Positions 18,078 to 25,563 are shown, numbered from the stretch's first letter. The stretch is 64,000 bases of DNA from Brevibacterium iodinum ATCC 49514 (GCF_900169265.1 NZ_FXYX01000004.1:1-64000), one strand, 5' to 3'. The notes: generated by a model from the letters alone, not told the origin. Numbers and translations: made by a program.

Positions 18078-19835
18078 TCAGATGAGGCCGTGCTCCTCGA
18101 GGAGCTGGCCGATCTCTCCGTGCTCGAGCCTGTCGCGCAGGTAGCTGCGCAGCGCGGCCGGGCCGGGGATCTCCACCTTCTTGCCGTCGCGCATGCGCGC
18201 CGAGGCCTCGAGGAGGTCGCGCACGTCGTACGTGGAGCCCCAGGTCTCCGGCACGCCGCGCTCCACGTCGAGGAGCTCGTAGACGGCCTCCATGCCGGTG
18301 CGCACGGAGTACTCGGTGGTGAAGATCGTGTCGCGGCCGGTCTCCGCGAACTGCCCGAGGAACGCGAAGTTCTCGGCGCCCTCCGGGACGACCCGAGGCC
18401 GATCCCCAGCGCGGCGGGGCATGAAGAAGCTCGTCACGTAAGGCATCATCACCGGCACGCACCGGGCGCCGGTCGCCGCGAGCTCAGGGATCTCCTCCAC
18501 GGGCACTCCCAGGTGGTAGAGCCACTCCTGGGTGATCTCCTCGCCGGTGCACTGCGACAGGGGCTTCTTCACGTAGTCGCCATCGACGTCGACGAACAGG
18601 CCGTAGACCCAGACGACGATCTGATCCTTCGGCTGCTTCTTGAAGTGCGGCTGGCGGTTGACCGTCCAGCTCAGCAGCCAGGAGGAGTCCTCGGCGGTGA
18701 CGATGCCGCCGGTGACCACGCGGCCGCTGAACGGATCGCGCTGGGCGATGCGCTCGATGTAGGCCGGGATGCGCTGATCGAGCGTGGTGACGGTGGCCGA
18801 CTCCCACTTCGTCTCCTCGATCGAGGAGCAGAAGACCTCCGGGCGCCCGAACGACGGGTCCTTCTTCGCGATCCGCTTCCACAGGTCCCAGGCCGGGGCC
18901 GGGGCCTCGTTGAGCACGGCGGCCGTGTGGTGGTCGCCCTCATCGGAGTTGTCCACCAGCGAGCCGATCGTCATCAGCGCGAGGTCGTGCTCACCGAGCT
19001 CGATGGTCTCCTCGGCGCCGTCGCGGCGGCAATGGATCGCGGTGGCGCGGATCTCGCCGTTGCGGTGGGCGAAGTCCACATCGAGGACCTCGGTGCCGGA
19101 GCGGAAGACGACGCCGTGCTCGGTGAGGTAGTGCATGAGCGGCAGGACGAAGGACTCGTACTGGTTGTACTTCGTGAACTTCAGCGCCGTGAAGTCGGGC
19201 AGCCCGCCGATGTGGTGGATGAAGCGGTGGAGGTAGAGCTTGAACTCGAGCGCGGAGTGCCACTCCTCGAAGGCGAACATCGTCCGCCAGTACATCCAGA
19301 ACGGCGAGTCGAGGAACTCGCGGCCCATCACCTCGTCGATGCGCTTGCCCTCCATCTCCGCACGCTCGGCGAGGAAGATCCTGAGCAGATCCTTCTGGGC
19401 CCGCTTCGGCAGGTCGAAGCGGCCCTCGTGGCCCGCATCCTCGCCCTGGCGCACGGTGGCCCGACGCAGCGAGTAGTTGGGGTCATCCTTGTTGAGCCAG
19501 TAGAACTCGTCGAGCACGGAGGCGCCCTCGAGCTCGAGGGAGGGGATGGAGCTCATCATGTCCCACAGGCACTCCATGTGGTTCTCCAGCTCCCGGCCGC
19601 CGCGGATGACGAAGCCCTTCTCCGGAACGTCGAGGCCGTCGAGCGCACCACCGGCGATGTCGTCCTTCTCGAGGATCGTGACGTTGGCACCGGGGACCCC
19701 GGCGTCGCGGATCAGGAAGACGGCCGCCGCGAGCCCGGCCAGCCCGCTGCCGACGATGTAGGCCTTCGTCTCCTGCGCGTGCTGTGCGGGGCGGGGACGC
19801 GCGAACGCCTCGTAGTTACCTGCCGTGTGCTGCAT
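18078..19835 (-). CDS. ohyA: Oleate hydratase (myosin-cross-reactive antigen family)
   Basis: 585 residues, the full family length. FAD-binding motif is YIVGSGLAGLAAAVFLIRDAG near 26-46; then GGRELENHMECLWDMMSSIPSL, FWMYWRTMFAFEEWHSALE and MMPYVTSFFMPRRAGDRP, all hallmarks of oleate hydratases. The enzyme adds water to the double bond of oleate to give 10-hydroxystearate and detoxifies unsaturated fatty acids. It is divergently transcribed from a TetR regulator; the shared 87-bp region carries two palindromic half-repeats, so induction by fatty acids through that regulator is likely. Confidence 0.93.
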   Translation of the reverse strand: MQHTAGNYEAFARPRPAQHAQETKAYIVGSGLAGLAAAVFLIRDAGVPGANVTILEKDDIAGGALDGLDVPEKGFVIRGGRELENHMECLWDMMSSIPSLELEGASVLDEFYWLNKDDPNYSLRRATVRQGEDAGHEGRFDLPKRAQKDLLRIFLAERAEMEGKRIDEVMGREFLDSPFWMYWRTMFAFEEWHSALEFKLYLHRFIHHIGGLPDFTALKFTKYNQYESFVLPLMHYLTEHGVVFRSGTEVLDVDFAHRNGEIRATAIHCRRDGAEETIELGEHDLALMTIGSLVDNSDEGDHHTAAVLNEAPAPAWDLWKRIAKKDPSFGRPEVFCSSIEETKWESATVTTLDQRIPAYIERIAQRDPFSGRVVTGGIVTAEDSSWLLSWTVNRQPHFKKQPKDQIVVWVYGLFVDVDGDYVKKPLSQCTGEEITQEWLYHLGVPVEEIPELAATGARCVPVMMPYVTSFFMPRRAGDRPRVVPEGAENFAFLGQFAETGRDTIFTTEYSVRTGMEAVYELLDVERGVPETWGSTYDVRDLLEASARMRDGKKVEIPGPAALRSYLRDRLEHGEIGQLLEEHGLI

Positions 19836-19885
19836 GATCCATCCTTCCAGACGCGTGCCGGATGCCGATCACCCGGCCTCAATAT

Positions 19886-19913
19886 TGAGTGTACTCAGAA
19901 TTGAGTCGACTAC
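19886..19913. promoter_or_regulatory. Tandem operators between ohyA and tetR
   Basis: Two copies of the palindrome TGAGTnnACTCA: perfect at 19886-19897 and with one mismatch at 19902-19913, spaced 16 bp start to start. They fill the space just before the TetR start, where an autoregulating TetR dimer pair would bind. Confidence 0.65.
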
Positions 19914-19922
19914 AATGCCCGC

Positions 19923-20645
19923 ATGGAAACTCGGGATGACACGGAACTGGGGCCGTCGGCGGCGCTGGGCAGGCGCGAGCGGGCGAAGGCGGAGAAGCGC
20001 GCCCGCATCCTCGCCGCGGCGCGCGCGCTGTTCGAGGAGCGCGGTTTCGAGCGGACCTCGATGAGCGAGGTCGCGCGCGCGGCGGATGTGGCCGAGGGGA
20101 CTGTCTTCCAGTACGCGGCGACGAAGGTCGAGCTGCTCATGATGGTCGTCGATGCGCTCTGGGGAGCCCACGAGCGCGCGACGACCACCCCTTCGCTCTC
20201 CGCGTTCGCCGCGCCCGGCACCGCGACGGCGGGCGGGGAGACCTCGGACCGGATCGCGGAGCTGATCTCACCGCTCGTCACCGCGATGCGGCGCTGGCCC
20301 GAGCTTGCGACGTGGGTCGCCCGCGAGATCCTCTTCGGTGCGGACATGCCGCATCGCCGGCGGGTCCTCAACCACGTCGATCGGCTCGAAGAGCAGATCG
20401 CCGCGCGCCTGCAAGACGGCCGGGCCGACGCTTCCGGTGCGATCGGAGCGGCGCGGGACGGTGCGACAGGCACTGCCGGCGAGGAGCCCGGTGCGGCTGC
20501 GGCGGCCGGCGCCCGCCTCATCGTCGCCGGGGTGCTGGCCGAGCTCAACCGCTCCCGGCAGAGACGGATCGACGGCGAGAACGTCGATGTGGTGCTCCGC
20601 AGGCTCATCGACCTCGTGGTGGCGGGGGCGGGCGCCGCCCGGTGA
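19923..20645 (+). CDS. TetR-family transcriptional regulator
   Basis: 240 residues. The N-terminal helix-turn-helix is RARILAAARALFEERGFERTS followed by MSEVARAADVAEGTVFQYA at about 31-70. The C-terminal ligand domain is not conserved with named families. It is divergent from oleate hydratase, so it probably senses fatty acids or fatty acyl-CoA and represses ohyA and itself through the repeats at 19886-19913. Confidence 0.85.
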   Translation: METRDDTELGPSAALGRRERAKAEKRARILAAARALFEERGFERTSMSEVARAADVAEGTVFQYAATKVELLMMVVDALWGAHERATTTPSLSAFAAPGTATAGGETSDRIAELISPLVTAMRRWPELATWVAREILFGADMPHRRRVLNHVDRLEEQIAARLQDGRADASGAIGAARDGATGTAGEEPGAAAAAGARLIVAGVLAELNRSRQRRIDGENVDVVLRRLIDLVVAGAGAAR

Positions 20646-20811
20646 CCCGGAAGCCGTCCGGGCCGTTCGGGCCGCCGCTGGCACCGGCCAGCGCCGCCGC
20701 GATTGCCCGCCGCGCGGCCGGCAGGCGCGTGCCCGCCGCGGTCGTGTGGGGCCCACCGTCAGATCCTCGCCCAGCAGGGCGGGGGCGATGGCGCCATCGG
20801 AGAACTCCACT

Positions 20812-20972
20812 GCCGGAGATGTCGTTGTCCTCGTAGTCCCCTGCTGGAGTCCATCCGCTAGCCTTGATGAGCGCCTCGGCGTCCTCCCTGTCGCGGTCCA
20901 CACCAGGCGACGGTTCTCGCGATCCTGAGAGATCCGCATGTAGACGGCGGCCCGCCGAGGCTCAGCACTCAT
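20812..20972 (-). pseudogene. Serine recombinase, N-terminal remnant
   Basis: From ATG 20972 on the minus strand the frame reads AEPRRAAVYMRISQDREN. After a one-base frame change at about 20910 it continues VDRDREDAEALIKASGW and PAGDYEDNDISGSG. This is the start of the resolvase domain of large serine recombinases (YxRxS motif with the catalytic Ser in RIS). The remaining 400 or more residues are absent. It starts 16 bp left of scar 3 and points away from it, which fits an integrase gene whose attachment site lay just upstream of its start codon. Confidence 0.75.
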
Positions 20973-20988
20973 GGAGTCAATCTACGTC

Positions 20989-21037
20989 AAAGGTTATTCG
21001 GCTACCGAACGTGGTGGAGTTCCGCTTCAACGTCTAA
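20989..21037 (+). repeat. Recurring gene-tail scar 3, 49-bp form
   Basis: The 49-bp sequence from AAAGGTTATTCGG to GTCTAA encodes KVIRLPNVVEFRFNV-stop (written here as 15 residues). It matches scar 4 (27353-27401) at 46 of 49 positions, and the two diverge at once on both sides. It separates the recombinase remnant from the defence module. Confidence 0.85.
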
Positions 21038-21060
21038 ACCCCAGGTCAGACGCCTTATTC

Positions 21061-21111
21061 GTGCTACAAAACTACGTAGCGACACGCCGTCTGGTAGCAC
21101 ATTTGTAGCAC
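21061..21111. repeat. Inverted repeat GTGCTACAAA/TTTGTAGCAC right of scar 3
   Basis: Perfect 10-bp arms at 21061-21070 and 21102-21111, with an inner palindrome CTACGTAG and an extra GTAGCAC. It could be an operator for the downstream small gene and ATPase or an arm of an attachment site. Confidence 0.5.
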
Positions 21112-21126
21112 CCGAGGAGGGGCAGA

Positions 21127-21246
21127 TTGAAACGAGGAACCGGGGCGGTAGCTGCCATGGATGACGCCGATCCGTGCTTCCACATGCACTGCAGTACCGC
21201 TCTCGGTAAAGGCGAGGAGCGCCGACCGATGGACGTGGTGTTCTGA
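21127..21246 (+). CDS. Small 39-residue open reading frame coupled to the AAA gene
   Basis: TTG 21127 follows a very strong ribosome-binding site (GAGGAGGGG). The frame runs to TGA 21244-21246, which overlaps the ATG of the AAA ATPase (TGATG). The peptide contains DDADPCFHMHCS with two Cys and two His in a tight cluster, and it ends RRPMDVVF. No family is recognised. Coupling suggests a small partner of the ATPase. Confidence 0.4.
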   Translation: MKRGTGAVAAMDDADPCFHMHCSTALGKGEERRPMDVVF

Positions 21247-21656
21247 TGCTACGGGAAATGACGATCACTGGCGGCACGTGCTTTGGGCGCTCTCCGCTGA
21301 CGGTCACCGGTCTGAAACCCGCAAGCTTCTTCTACGGTCCCAACGGTTCCGGTAAGACGACAATCAGTCGAGCGTTCGCTGGCTACGGTTCCCTGCAGTT
21401 GGAGCCGGAGTGGCATGACGGCACGGATATGGCGGTACACGTCTACAACAGAGACCTTGTGGATCAGATACTGCGCGAGTCCAACCGGATGCCCGGCGTC
21501 TTCGTGCTCGGCGAGAACAGTGTCGACGCTCAGAAACGCCTTGAACAGATTCAAATGACTGGAGGTGAACGCGACCGGGCCGTGAATGTGTACGGGCGTA
21601 TGCAAACCAGCCATTCGGTCGCGCAAGACCGCCAGAGGGGACTGCTGACGGTTTAG
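21246..21656 (+). pseudogene. AAA_13-type ATPase (anti-phage/RloC-like), 3'-truncated
   Basis: The Walker A GPNGSGKTTISRAF is at residues 31-44 of a protein that begins with a strand-rich REMTITGGTCF stretch, the start of RloC/PrrC-like AAA_13 ATPases found in defence islands. Residues 46-110 (LVDQILRESNRMPGVFVLGENS) fit this family. Homology fades about residue 115, and a stop occurs where an ISL3 transposase fragment begins. The coiled-coil, Walker B and any nuclease part are lost. It sits in the same module as an Mrr-like nuclease and a HEPN-like protein. Confidence 0.65.
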
Positions 21657-22394
21657 TTGACTCGCGGCACCCACCCCACCGCCAGACTCCTCGACCTCGT
21701 CCCCGGCCGATCCGGCAAGGCCTACGGAGACTGGCTCGACGAGCGCGGCGACGAGTTCCGCAAGCGGGTCGCGATCGCGACGCTGGACCCGTTCCAGGGC
21801 TACAAGAACGCGATCGATGACCAACTCGAGGACGCCACCTGCGTGCTGGATGCGTTCCACATCGTGAAGCTCGCCGGGGCTGCAGTCGATGACGTCCGCC
21901 GCCGGATCCAGCAGGAGACCCTCGGCCACCGAGGCCGCAAGGGCGACCCCCTCTACGGGATCCGTCATGTTCTCCGCGCCGGACGGGAACGCCTCACGCC
22001 GCGCCAGCAGACACGTCTGGCCAGCGCATTCGCGGCCCACCCCGATCACGTCGCGGTCGAGGTCGCCTACCAGTGCGCCCAGGACCTCCGAGACGTGTTC
22101 CACCAGCCCACGCCCGCCCAGGGACGCCGCCTCGCCGAGCAGCTGATCGCTGCGCTGCCGTCCTGCCCGATCCCAGAGATCGCCAGGCTCGGGAAGACCC
22201 TACGCCGCTGGCGGACAGCGTTCCTTGCCTACTTCGACACCGCTGGCGCGAGCAACGGCGGCACAGAGGCCATCAACGGGATCATCGAACTCGGCCGCCG
22301 CATCGCCCGCGGCTTCCGGAACTTCGAACAATATCGCCTCCGAATGCTCCTCATCACCGGAGGCCTCGACGCCTCACCCCACACTCAACTCTGA
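21657..22394 (+). pseudogene. ISL3-family transposase, C-terminal half
   Basis: 245 residues starting abruptly with RGTHPTARLLDLVPGRSG. The DDE catalytic region is visible: IATLDPFQGYKNAI and VLDAFHIVKLA, then TAGASNGGTEAINGIIELGRR. ISL3 transposases are about 430 residues, so the zinc-finger and HTH half is missing. The fragment directly follows the broken AAA gene. Confidence 0.85.
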
Positions 22395-22400
22395 AGAGCC
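21657..22400 (+). mobile_element. 3' fragment of an ISL3-family element
   Basis: The right end is recognisable as ...CTCTGAAGAGCC at 22389-22400, overlapping the transposase stop, as is usual for ISL3 (read inward GGCTCTTC...). The left end and the 5' half of the transposase are absent, so the element is immobile alone. From 22401 to 22552 no gene is visible before the IS481-family unit. Confidence 0.75.
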
Positions 22401-22552
22401 ACTTTACGCATCGCGGAGTCCCTGCGCTCAGGCTGCTAGCTGTATTAGGTCGTGACGTCATGGTCGCTGAATCGGGGATGTAGGAACGGGCACAGGGCGG
22501 GACGGTGGAGCCTACATATATGGCCATCTCGCCGCAGGAGGCCTCACGTTTA

Positions 22553-22558
22553 GCTAGA
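22553..22558. repeat. Left target-site duplication GCTAGA
   Basis: GCTAGA directly before the left inverted repeat is repeated exactly after the right inverted repeat (25559-25564). The CTAG core matches the NCTAGN target preference known for IS481. Confidence 0.88.
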
Positions 22559-22578
22559 TGTACTGACCGGACACGTTG
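22559..22578 (+). repeat. Left terminal inverted repeat of the IS481-family unit
   Basis: Twelve identical bases TGTACTGACCGG, two mismatches, then ACGTTG, compared with the inverted right end at 25539-25558. Confidence 0.9.
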
Positions 22579-22601
22579 ATTGACTACATGCCGTGAGGTC
22601 A

Positions 22602-22648
22602 CCTCCTGGTTAGTGCCACTTGTTATACTTGTGGCACCAACCAGGAGG
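22602..22648. promoter_or_regulatory. Palindromic operator over the promoter of the transposon operon
   Basis: An inverted repeat with 18-bp arms (22602-22619 and 22631-22648) matches at 17 of 18 positions; inner arm sequence is GTGCCAC/GTGGCAC. The 11-bp spacer contains TATACT (22624-22629), a good -10 box. The right arm ends in AGGAGG, the ribosome-binding site of the AbrB gene. A regulator bound here would block both RNA polymerase and ribosome access; the encoded AbrB protein is the obvious candidate. Confidence 0.8.
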
Positions 22649-22653
22649 TCAGC

Positions 22654-22902
22654 ATGGACATGGATCAAACGCCCCCACCGGGCAAGTACGCCGCGACAGT
22701 CAAGGTCGGCCCCAAGGGACAGATCGTCATCCCCAAGGGCGCGCGGGAGCTCTTCGACATCCACCCGGGCGACACCCTGCTCCTCCTCGCTGACGCGAAC
22801 CAAGGGATCGCTTTGATGCGCCAGGAGACGCTCGATCAGATCGTCATGCAGGCGATGCCTGGCCATCAGACCCCCGTGGACTCAGAGGGTGATGAGGAAT
22901 GA
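22654..22902 (+). CDS. AbrB/MazE-type swapped-hairpin DNA-binding protein
   Basis: 82 residues. The SpoVT-AbrB domain is clear: YAATVKVGPKGQIVIPKGA then RELFDIHPGDTLLLLAD at about 12-48, followed by an acidic tail. No toxin gene follows; instead the ATG of an ABC ATPase overlaps its stop (ATGA). AbrB-type regulators bind palindromic DNA as dimers, and a near-perfect palindrome covers its promoter. It probably controls expression of the transporter and, through the coupled operon, of the transposase. Confidence 0.88.
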   Translation: MDMDQTPPPGKYAATVKVGPKGQIVIPKGARELFDIHPGDTLLLLADANQGIALMRQETLDQIVMQAMPGHQTPVDSEGDEE

Positions 22903-23828
22903 AGAACGTCGTGAGCTGTGCGGCTGTCAGCCGCAACTTCGGCAGCTTCACTGCCCTCGAAGACGTCTCCTTCGAGGTCCGTGAAGGAGAGGTCTTCGGG
23001 GTGGTGGGCCCGAATGGTGCTGGTAAGACGACCCTGTTGAACTGCATGGAAGGACTGGACCGCCCTTCGTCTGGGCGCGTCGAGGTGCTCGGCTTCGACC
23101 CCGTGCGGGACCAGCACTCGTTGGCTCAGCAAATTGGGGTCCAGCTGCAAAGCGCGGCCCTGCCACCTCGCCTCACTGTGCAGGACGCCCTCGAGCTCTA
23201 CTCCGCCTTCTACGAGCGCCCGCGGCCTTGGCGCGAACTGTTGACGGATCTGGGGATCAAGGACAAGGCCAACGCCCGCGTTGACAGGCTCTCGGGTGGG
23301 GAGCGTCAACGAGTGTTCGTCGCCCTCGCGTTGATCAACCGCCCCCGGCTCGCTTTCTTGGACGAGCTCACCACCGCTCTCGATCCTCAGTCACGTCGAA
23401 ACATGTGGGACACCGTCGAGCACGTCCGCGATGGCGGTGCAACGGTCGTTCTCACAACCCACTACATGGAGGAGGCCGAACGGCTATGCGACCGCGTAGC
23501 AATCATCGACCACGGCCGGTTGATTGCTTTGGACACAGTGACTTCCCTCATCCAGCAACATGCCGGTGACACCACGGCGAAGCTCATCCTGTCGGCGTCG
23601 CCTAGCGCAGAGTTCGACCTCACCGGAGTTCCTGGCGTGACCAGCGCTCGAACAGAGCGACGGGAACTGACCATCCGCGGCGCTGCGGACGGGCTGCAGG
23701 GCGTCCTTGCTGCACTGACGGCACACCGCATCACCGTAACGAGCATGAGCACGACGACTCCCGGCCTTGAAGACGTCTTTCTGGCCCTCACCGGTCGACA
23801 CATCACCACCGAGGAGCAGGCGGCATGA
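22899..23828 (+). CDS. ABC exporter ATP-binding protein carried by the transposon
   Basis: 309 residues. Walker A GPNGAGKTT at 37-45, signature LSGGERQR at 131-138, Walker B LAFLDE at 151-156 (catalytic Glu 156) and H-loop TTHYMEEAERL. The C-terminal part with PGLEDVFLALTGR is typical of the CcmA/DrrA-like class of drug and antibiotic exporters. Together with the next gene it should form an ABC-2 exporter. Both starts are coupled by ATGA overlaps. Confidence 0.9.
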   Translation: MKNVVSCAAVSRNFGSFTALEDVSFEVREGEVFGVVGPNGAGKTTLLNCMEGLDRPSSGRVEVLGFDPVRDQHSLAQQIGVQLQSAALPPRLTVQDALELYSAFYERPRPWRELLTDLGIKDKANARVDRLSGGERQRVFVALALINRPRLAFLDELTTALDPQSRRNMWDTVEHVRDGGATVVLTTHYMEEAERLCDRVAIIDHGRLIALDTVTSLIQQHAGDTTAKLILSASPSAEFDLTGVPGVTSARTERRELTIRGAADGLQGVLAALTAHRITVTSMSTTTPGLEDVFLALTGRHITTEEQAA

Positions 23829-24577
23829 ACGCATATCGAGCCCTTCTCAAAGCCCTATGGCGCTCCCAGCGCCGCGACCCTGTAGGCCTGTTCTTCTCTT
23901 TCGGTTTCGCGCCGGTTTTGGTGCTGGCCTTGGGTGTGATCTTCGGTAACGATCCGCGACCGGAGTTCGGTGGACGGGGATTCCTCGATGCGACCCTGCC
24001 CGCCTTCGCCTCTCTTGTTCTCGCCATGACCGGGGTCCTCCAGGTGCCCGTGGCGATGCTGACCCTTCGTGACACGGGCGCACTCCGACGCCTGAGTCTT
24101 ACGCCGCTGCGTCGTTCCACCTTCATCGCAGCGAGCCTCACCGTGCACTTCGTCGTAGGTATTGCGGGCATGCTCACCGCTTTGGCGATTGGGATCGGGG
24201 TTTTCGGGGTGCCCATGCCTAGCCACGTCCCAGGTGTCCTGGCTGTGTGCCTCATCGGGCTCAGCACCTTCCTCGCAGTGGGTTGCGCGCTTGCTGCGCT
24301 CTATCCGTCCGCCACTGCCGCTACGGGCATAGGGAACGTGCTCATGATCCTGCTCATGCTCACATCCGGAGCCTTTACGCCATTGGCGGCGATGCCGTCG
24401 GCGATTCAGCAGATCGTTAAGTATTCACCCGTCCGTTGGTTCGTCGAAGCCGCTCAACACGCGTGGGACGGCGACCCACTAGCCGCCATGATCATTCCGG
24501 TGTTTCTTCTGTGCGTTGTACTCGCTGTCGCTGCTCTCGTTGGCCGGTGGCGCTTCCAGTGGGAGCCGGTCCGATGA
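23825..24577 (+). CDS. ABC-2 type permease carried by the transposon
   Basis: 250 residues with about six hydrophobic helices (for example VGLFFSFGFAPVLVLALGV near the N-terminus and the segment VLMILLMLTSGAFTPLAAMP). The conserved ABC-2 region SGAFTPLAAMPSAIQQIVKY is seen. It ends GRWRFQWEPVR, a normal C-terminus for this class, so it is not cut by the transposase gene that overlaps it by four bases. The exported compound is unknown; related systems export antibiotics, lipids or lantibiotics. Confidence 0.88.
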   Translation: MNAYRALLKALWRSQRRDPVGLFFSFGFAPVLVLALGVIFGNDPRPEFGGRGFLDATLPAFASLVLAMTGVLQVPVAMLTLRDTGALRRLSLTPLRRSTFIAASLTVHFVVGIAGMLTALAIGIGVFGVPMPSHVPGVLAVCLIGLSTFLAVGCALAALYPSATAATGIGNVLMILLMLTSGAFTPLAAMPSAIQQIVKYSPVRWFVEAAQHAWDGDPLAAMIIPVFLLCVVLAVAALVGRWRFQWEPVR

Positions 24578-25563
24578 CGACGCACGCGAACGCCGCTCTC
24601 ACACCTCGCCACCGACTCAAGGTCGCCCGCCTCGTCGTCGACGAAGGATGGCCGATCAGCGAGATCGCAGCCCGGTTCCAGGTGTCGTGGCCCACCGTGA
24701 AGCGTTGGGTCGACCGCTATGTGTCCGGCGAGTCCATGCAGGACAGGTCCTCGCGCCCGAAGAACTCACCGACCAAGACATCGCTCGCGGTCACGAAGCG
24801 CTGTATCAGCCTGCGAATGAGGCTGCGAGAAGGACCGGTTCAGCTCGCCGTGCGCGTCGGTGTCGCTCCATCGACCGTGCACCGCATCCTGCGCTCGGCT
24901 CGATTGAACCGACTTGCTTACCTCGACCGCGCCACTGGCGAGCTAGTTCGCCGGTACGAACACCGCTACCCTGGCTCCCTCGTCCATGTAGACGTGAAGA
25001 AGTTCGGGAACATCCCCGATGGCGGTGGCTGGCGCTACGTGGGCCGCCGCCAAGGAGAGAAGAACCGTTCCGCCACCCCCGACAAGCCGAAGAACAAGTG
25101 GCGCGATCCCAAGCTCGGGTACGCCTTCATCCACACCGTGATCGACGATCACTCACGAGTGGCGTACTCCGAGGCCCACGACGACGAGACCGCCACCACT
25201 GCGGTCGCTGTGCTGCACCGTGCGGTCGAGTGGTTCACCGATCGTGGCGTCACTGTCGAACGAGTCTTATCAGACAATGGCGGTGCCTACCGCTCGCACC
25301 TGTGGCGCGGCACCTGCGAGGCGCTGTCCATCACCCCGAAGTGGACCCGCCCCTACCGGCCGCAAACCAACGGCAAGGTCGAACGCTTCCATCGCACAAT
25401 GGCCGACGGATGGGCTTACGCTCGCTGCTACACCAGTGAGCAGGAGCGTCGCGACGCACTCACTGACTGGCTCCACCAGTACAACCACCACCGGCCGCAC
25501 ACGGCCTGCGACTACCAGCCGCCCATCTCCCGATTGACCAACGTCCCCGGTCAGTACAGCTAG
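24574..25563 (+). CDS. IS481-family transposase
   Basis: 329 residues from ATG 24574, which overlaps the permease stop; an upstream in-frame region would overlap the permease and is not used. Helix-turn-helix segments occupy about 10-110 (PISEIAARFQVSWPTVKRWV; GVAPSTVHRILR). The DDE triad is D140 (LVHVDVKKFG), D234 (VLSDNGGAY) and E270 (NGKVERFHRT). The last codon AGC and the stop TAG extend past the right inverted repeat into the duplicated target GCTAGA, so the target supplies the stop codon. The gene appears intact. Confidence 0.92.
   Translation: MTTHANAALTPRHRLKVARLVVDEGWPISEIAARFQVSWPTVKRWVDRYVSGESMQDRSSRPKNSPTKTSLAVTKRCISLRMRLREGPVQLAVRVGVAPSTVHRILRSARLNRLAYLDRATGELVRRYEHRYPGSLVHVDVKKFGNIPDGGGWRYVGRRQGEKNRSATPDKPKNKWRDPKLGYAFIHTVIDDHSRVAYSEAHDDETATTAVAVLHRAVEWFTDRGVTVERVLSDNGGAYRSHLWRGTCEALSITPKWTRPYRPQTNGKVERFHRTMADGWAYARCYTSEQERRDALTDWLHQYNHHRPHTACDYQPPISRLTNVPGQYS
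25539..25558 (-). repeat. Right terminal inverted repeat of the IS481-family unit
   Basis: Read from 25558 inward it matches the left end at 18 of 20 positions; it lies inside the 3' end of the transposase gene. Confidence 0.9.

Larger units (their letters stand above)
22559..25558 (+). mobile_element. IS481-family transposon carrying an AbrB-ABC transporter operon (3,000 bp)
   Basis: The left end TGTACTGACCGG..ACGTTG (22559-22578) and the right end read inward, TGTACTGACCGG..ACGTTG (25558 back to 25539), agree at 18 of 20 positions. Both ends are flanked by GCTAGA. Four genes read rightward: an AbrB-type regulator, an ABC ATPase, an ABC-2 permease and the IS481 transposase. Each start overlaps the preceding stop as ATGA. 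The passengers and transposase thus form one coupled operon behind one palindromic promoter. The intact ends and duplication suggest a recent insertion, just beyond the stop codon of the Mrr-like gene. Confidence 0.9.

Noticed and set aside
18090-19904. 604-codon plus-strand frame over oleate hydratase
   Set aside because: It is a GC-rich mirror frame with Leu/Arg/Val-biased composition; the minus strand encodes the complete, well-conserved oleate hydratase.
20989-21037. Scar 3 as the C-terminus of the adjacent serine recombinase
   Set aside because: The recombinase remnant is on the opposite strand and reads away, so the tail cannot be its own 3' end; the origin from another recombinase copy is not fully excluded.
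22401-22552. Remaining part of the AAA ATPase after the ISL3 fragment
   Set aside because: No frame in this 150-bp stretch continues the ATPase; it was lost rather than simply interrupted.
24400-24577. ABC-2 permease truncated by insertion of the IS481 transposase
   Set aside because: The permease has a normal C-terminus, and the terminal repeats lie far upstream at 22559, showing that permease and transposase belong to one element.
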